Shown in pieces: positions 60,451 through 64,000 of a stretch of DNA of 64,000 bases. The stretch is taken from NCBI RefSeq assembly GCF_024323335.1, contig NC_066581.1, positions 229,292,539-229,356,538 of the forward strand, read 5' to 3'. The DNA is from Lathyrus oleraceus (taxonomy: Eukaryota; Streptophyta; Magnoliopsida; Fabales; Fabaceae). Both the position numbers and the translations under genes were made by a program. Under the pieces are notes generated by a model, which was given only the letters and a program-made list of their open reading frames with translations, searched no databases and was not told where the DNA came from. Numbering within the stretch: position 1 is the first letter of the stretch; the number at the start of each line of letters is the position of its first letter.

Positions 60451-60564
60451 AGCAAATAACAAATGCACAAATAATATGCAAAACAATGTGCAAAATAATA
60501 TGCAAAAGCAATCACATCGATCAATTATCACACTCTATACACAATCAAGAGGCTCAGACAACGT

Positions 60565-60650
60565 CGGGCTTTAGTCAAGGGGTCATATCAACCTCGACAA
60601 ACAAGCCGGGCTTTAGTCAAGGGGTCATATCAACCTCGACAAACAAGCCA
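60565..60650. repeat. Perfect 42-bp tandem duplication
   Basis: CGGGCTTTAGTCAAGGGGTC...ACAAACAAGC-type unit starting at 60565 and 60607, with no differences seen within the overlap. Confidence 0.9.
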
Positions 60651-63600
60651 AATGTATGGGTACTGAGGCTCTTAACCACTGACATTGACCGTCAGGGTGA
60701 GCAGATGAAAGGTAATGAGGGTTAGACCTCATAGCTCTTAACCCTGGCCTGGGTGAGCTTGAATCAAAGAAGGTGTGGGAGTCCAGAAAGGGGGACTCTA
60801 CTCCACGTGACTGACTCTATATACAAGATCTTGGGTGTTTATTTAAATGCATCTGCACGTAGTGCGAGCATATTGAAAGACTCAACTGAATAGCAGGGGA
60901 TTGATTGCAAATCCCTTTTATCTGCCAATTACCTCTTCACTTAGGAGGACTTAAGTCACATGCCTCGACAATGAGGTCTTTAGCACAAAATTAAACAAAC
61001 AAAGACATTGCCTCTTAAGGAGGACTTCAGCCAAATGCCTGCCAAACAGAAACGACAGGGCTTCCAGACTACATGGAGTTAGAGAGGTTACCTAAGTGGT
61101 ATGTCAACCACAAGCAAAGCAAAGCTCAAATAATGAGCTAAAGCGGCTAATGTACATGTATGAAAAGCTAAACAATCAGTACTATGTTCAGACAAACAAC
61201 CAACAAATAACAGTAAGACATTCCCAATATGTACACAAAGCAAGTCCTAAAAGGAAATCACTCAAGTGAGTTCACCACCAAAGGACCTATAACACAATAA
61301 AGGTTAGTTAAACCAAGTAAATTGCATCTCAATCAAGGAGATCACATCATCCATTTGAACTAATTGCTTGAACCTGAAATGCAAAGCTCAAAAGGTGAGT
61401 ACCAACCACTAGTGCACAGACTAGGGTCAAAGGCAAAGCAAAAAGTCAAAACAGCAACCAATATTCAACATAAAGCACATTTAATCAAGTAAGAACATGT
61501 CCTAAAAAGGACCAAGTCTAAAGCATCAAGCAAAGTGATCACATGAGCAAGATATGGCAAAGGTAATTACAAAGCACACAATTGGACATCAAGAAGAGAA
61601 TTTCCATATTAAAACAGAAATGAATCAAACAATCATGAAATTTTTTATGTGATATCAACATGTTAAACACAAGCCTCATGCAAAAAATTGTAATCGGAAA
61701 AGCTCAATTGACATGTATAAGAAAATGAACAAGATCAACATCAAATTGTGCGACACACATTGTCACACCATGCATTCATGTGTCTAAAACAGAGATGAAA
61801 TATGATAAAAATGCACAACCAAGCCTCAAAAATCATGCAACATGTTGGGAATCAGTATACCAAATTTCAAATCAATTGGCCAATGTATGAGCATTTCACA
61901 ATAGAATTGGTACAACATGTCACATTTGCATACATGTTCAAATAAACACACACATTTAAAATTCCAAAAATGATAAAATCATGAAATCAGCATCACAAAA
62001 TAATAGACATCCAGATGAACATGTAGCAAAAAATTGGAAGTGATTTGGATTAATTTTCTAATTGTTATGATTTTTCAAAGTTGGATGAAAATATTGAAAT
62101 AAAAATGAAGAAAGCACATGATAATTGGAGGGAAATGAAATTGGATTGGTTAATTTGAAAATATGCTGGAGCGGAGAATCGAACCATGTAGCAAATTGGA
62201 AATGCGTTGGAAACAAATAAATCCACAAAGTGGCACAGCCAGGAATCGAAGGGAGATGCGTTTTGTACAAAACGTTGCGCTTCACTAATGAAGTGGCGCC
62301 TAGTCACAGTCAAGGTACGTGTGGGATCGGTCAAAGGAACTACAGCCTATCATTTCGCCATGCAAGAGCCACGCCAGCGCTGACAGGGCAAAACCCTAGC
62401 ACTTTTGCAGACGGCGGCTGGAACGGTGGTTTCTACCGTCTTCTTCGTGGAGACGGTGGAGCTACAGTAACATGCACCAATTTTTTTTCCAGAAATGCGT
62501 AAAATTCATATCAATCGAAAGCTTATTCCTTGTACATTCCAAATCCAGGCTCAATTCACAATAATTCTGCAAATCGAAGAGAAACATAATTGCATTCAAA
62601 ACTTCTACTCAGCATAACTCAATCAATACTCAACCATTTCAAATTCTAAAAGCATCAGGATAATCAGCATGAAAAGATCTACAATATCATGTGCATAAAA
62701 TGGAGAATCACGAGGTTCGAATTCTAACCTCTTGAAGAGCAGTCAATGGAAATAGCGTGTTCAAGGCCTCAAAAGTGTGTAGATCTTCTCCTGAACTCTT
62801 GCTATGAAGCTTGATGTAGAAATGGATGCTTGCCACGGCCTGGATCTTGATTAATTTAAAACTTCCATCTTCGTGTTCTTGAGCTTGTGCAACTTGATCT
62901 TGGCTCGAATTCTTCAAATCAATAGCCAAATCCTACTCAAGGACACATGATGAACACGATTCTACAAGAATTTTGATGAATTAGATGCAGAATTTTGAAA
63001 TTTGAAGAGAGAGAAATTTGAGAGGGAAGTGAAAAATCTAGATCTAGAATGTGATTGTTATGAAATTTCTGTTATGATTAAGGCTTTATACTATGTGTTA
63101 ATCATGCTGAAAATGTAATTAGGCAATGGTTAATGAAAAGTTAATGAGAATGAGGTGCATGACCAAAATTAGTGAAAACACCTATGCATGGCAAGGCACA
63201 CGTGAACAATGTCATGTGGAGGTGTAGAATCACTTAAAATCAGTTCATGAACAAAATGGAATTGGAATTTTTCATGTATGATGAATAAAATTCAAATTCT
63301 CCATTTTCCCTCCAAAATGAACATGCATGGGCAAATGATCATATGAATAAATTTCATGCAATGTAATGATGAATTTGGAAATTATAGGTCATGACAAGCA
63401 TTATGCAAAAAGAGGGACTCAATTTGGAGCTTTGGATCAAAAGTTATGGCTTGTTGAAGTTCCATGCACACTTGGCAATCATTTGATCATAACTCCGCAA
63501 CCATTCATCAGATGCTCATGATCTTGGACTTTTTGGAAATGGGAGAGAGAGATCTTCAACTTTCATGTTCAACAAAATTTTATATGAAGCTTCCTTGATG

Positions 63601-64000
63601 TTGGAAAGTTGAGTTGAATGTGAACCAAAAACTTGCTATTTTTGGAAACTTGAAATTATAGGTCACTTTCCATTTTGGGAAACTTTTGACTTGACCTCAA
63701 AATCTTCAATATGGATGTTTGACATGATGAATAGGCCTTGTTTGAACATGAATGAGGATGTTAAGATCAATTCCCACACTTCAAAGCCTTCAATTGACTG
63801 CATAGTTGATCATATGGTCCCTAGATGACCTGGACAATGCCTGATGAATTTGGGATTCAACCTCTTGGGGAATTTGCTTCAAAATGAACCTTAGCTCATA
63901 TAAGCTCAATATAATGATCAAATTATCCATATCTTAATGAAAACCTCATCTCTTGCACAAAGGAATGCCTTGAATTGCCTTAACATGTGCTTGCTTAAAC

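Larger units (their letters stand above)
58994..64000. repeat. Probable long LTR or non-coding part of an Ogre/Tat-type element
   Basis: Starts TGTAGCGGTGTATTCGTCAC. The early part has AGAGTCGCCACCACACTTCT, ATTTATCCAAAGGAATGG and GGTGTTAGGCACCCACAACA followed by TCCTAGGTACTCCTAGGGAA; the late part has low-complexity prose-like stretches (CAACTTTCATGTTCAACAAA, GACTTGACCTCAAAATCTTC). This combination is what I remember of multi-kilobase LTRs in legume Ogre elements. There are no gag or pol motifs on either strand in these 5 kb. The right end lies outside the window, so family, orientation and ends are unproven. Confidence 0.4.

Overview
The window looks like plant nuclear DNA, most likely from a legume with a large, repeat-rich genome (a Fabeae-type genome such as pea, vetch or lentil is my guess; no marker here fixes the species). 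The reasons are an AT-rich, gene-poor landscape, long (AT)n tracts, many nested LTR retrotransposons, a CACTA transposon, a legume-style TRIM element, and one ordinary plant gene with short introns and GT-AG splice sites. I saw no rRNA, tRNA, CRISPR or bacterial feature.

Layout: 1-1386 is the 5' part of a LINE on the minus strand, with ORF1 complete and ORF2 starting on top of the ORF1 stop. 1.9-9.9 kb is a unique-looking segment split by a Tat-type gag fragment (A) and a Ty1/copia element, whose 3' LTR is itself split by a 1.7-kb CACTA element. 10.7-14.7 kb is a decayed minus-strand copia. 15.25-16.24 kb is a TRIM with three LTRs. 19.5-22.4 kb is a copia with LTR copies in inverted orientation. 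25.1-27.3 kb is a Tat-type LTR plus gag fragment (B). 30.28-30.51 kb is a solo LTR with a perfect target-site duplication. 31.5-44.66 kb is a third Tat-type fragment (C, minus strand), cut in two by a young, nearly complete Ty3/gypsy Athila-type element (32,623-43,492, target duplication GTTGT). 45.29-46.93 kb is the only intact cellular gene: a six-exon WAT1-related/UMAMIT-type (nodulin MtN21/EamA) membrane transporter. 49.0-49.8 kb is a copia gag relic. From about 51.9 kb to the end there is no convincing gene, only repeat-rich DNA resembling the long non-coding parts of legume Ogre/Tat elements, including an eight-copy minisatellite at 60.0-60.45 kb.

How it fits together: the insertions give a relative chronology. 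The CACTA is younger than the copia it sits in. The Athila element is younger than Tat fragment C. Its two LTRs differ at about 17 sites plus two 1-base indels over 1.5 kb by eye, so it is the youngest datable insertion. The Tat-C LTR ends only about 0.5 kb upstream of the transporter's TATA box, so the gene sits at the edge of a retrotransposon nest. A short non-coding segment at 1.9-2.35 plus 9.5-9.85 kb recurs, contiguous and well conserved, at 55.0-55.9 kb in the same orientation. I cannot name it, and it is the most puzzling signal in the window.
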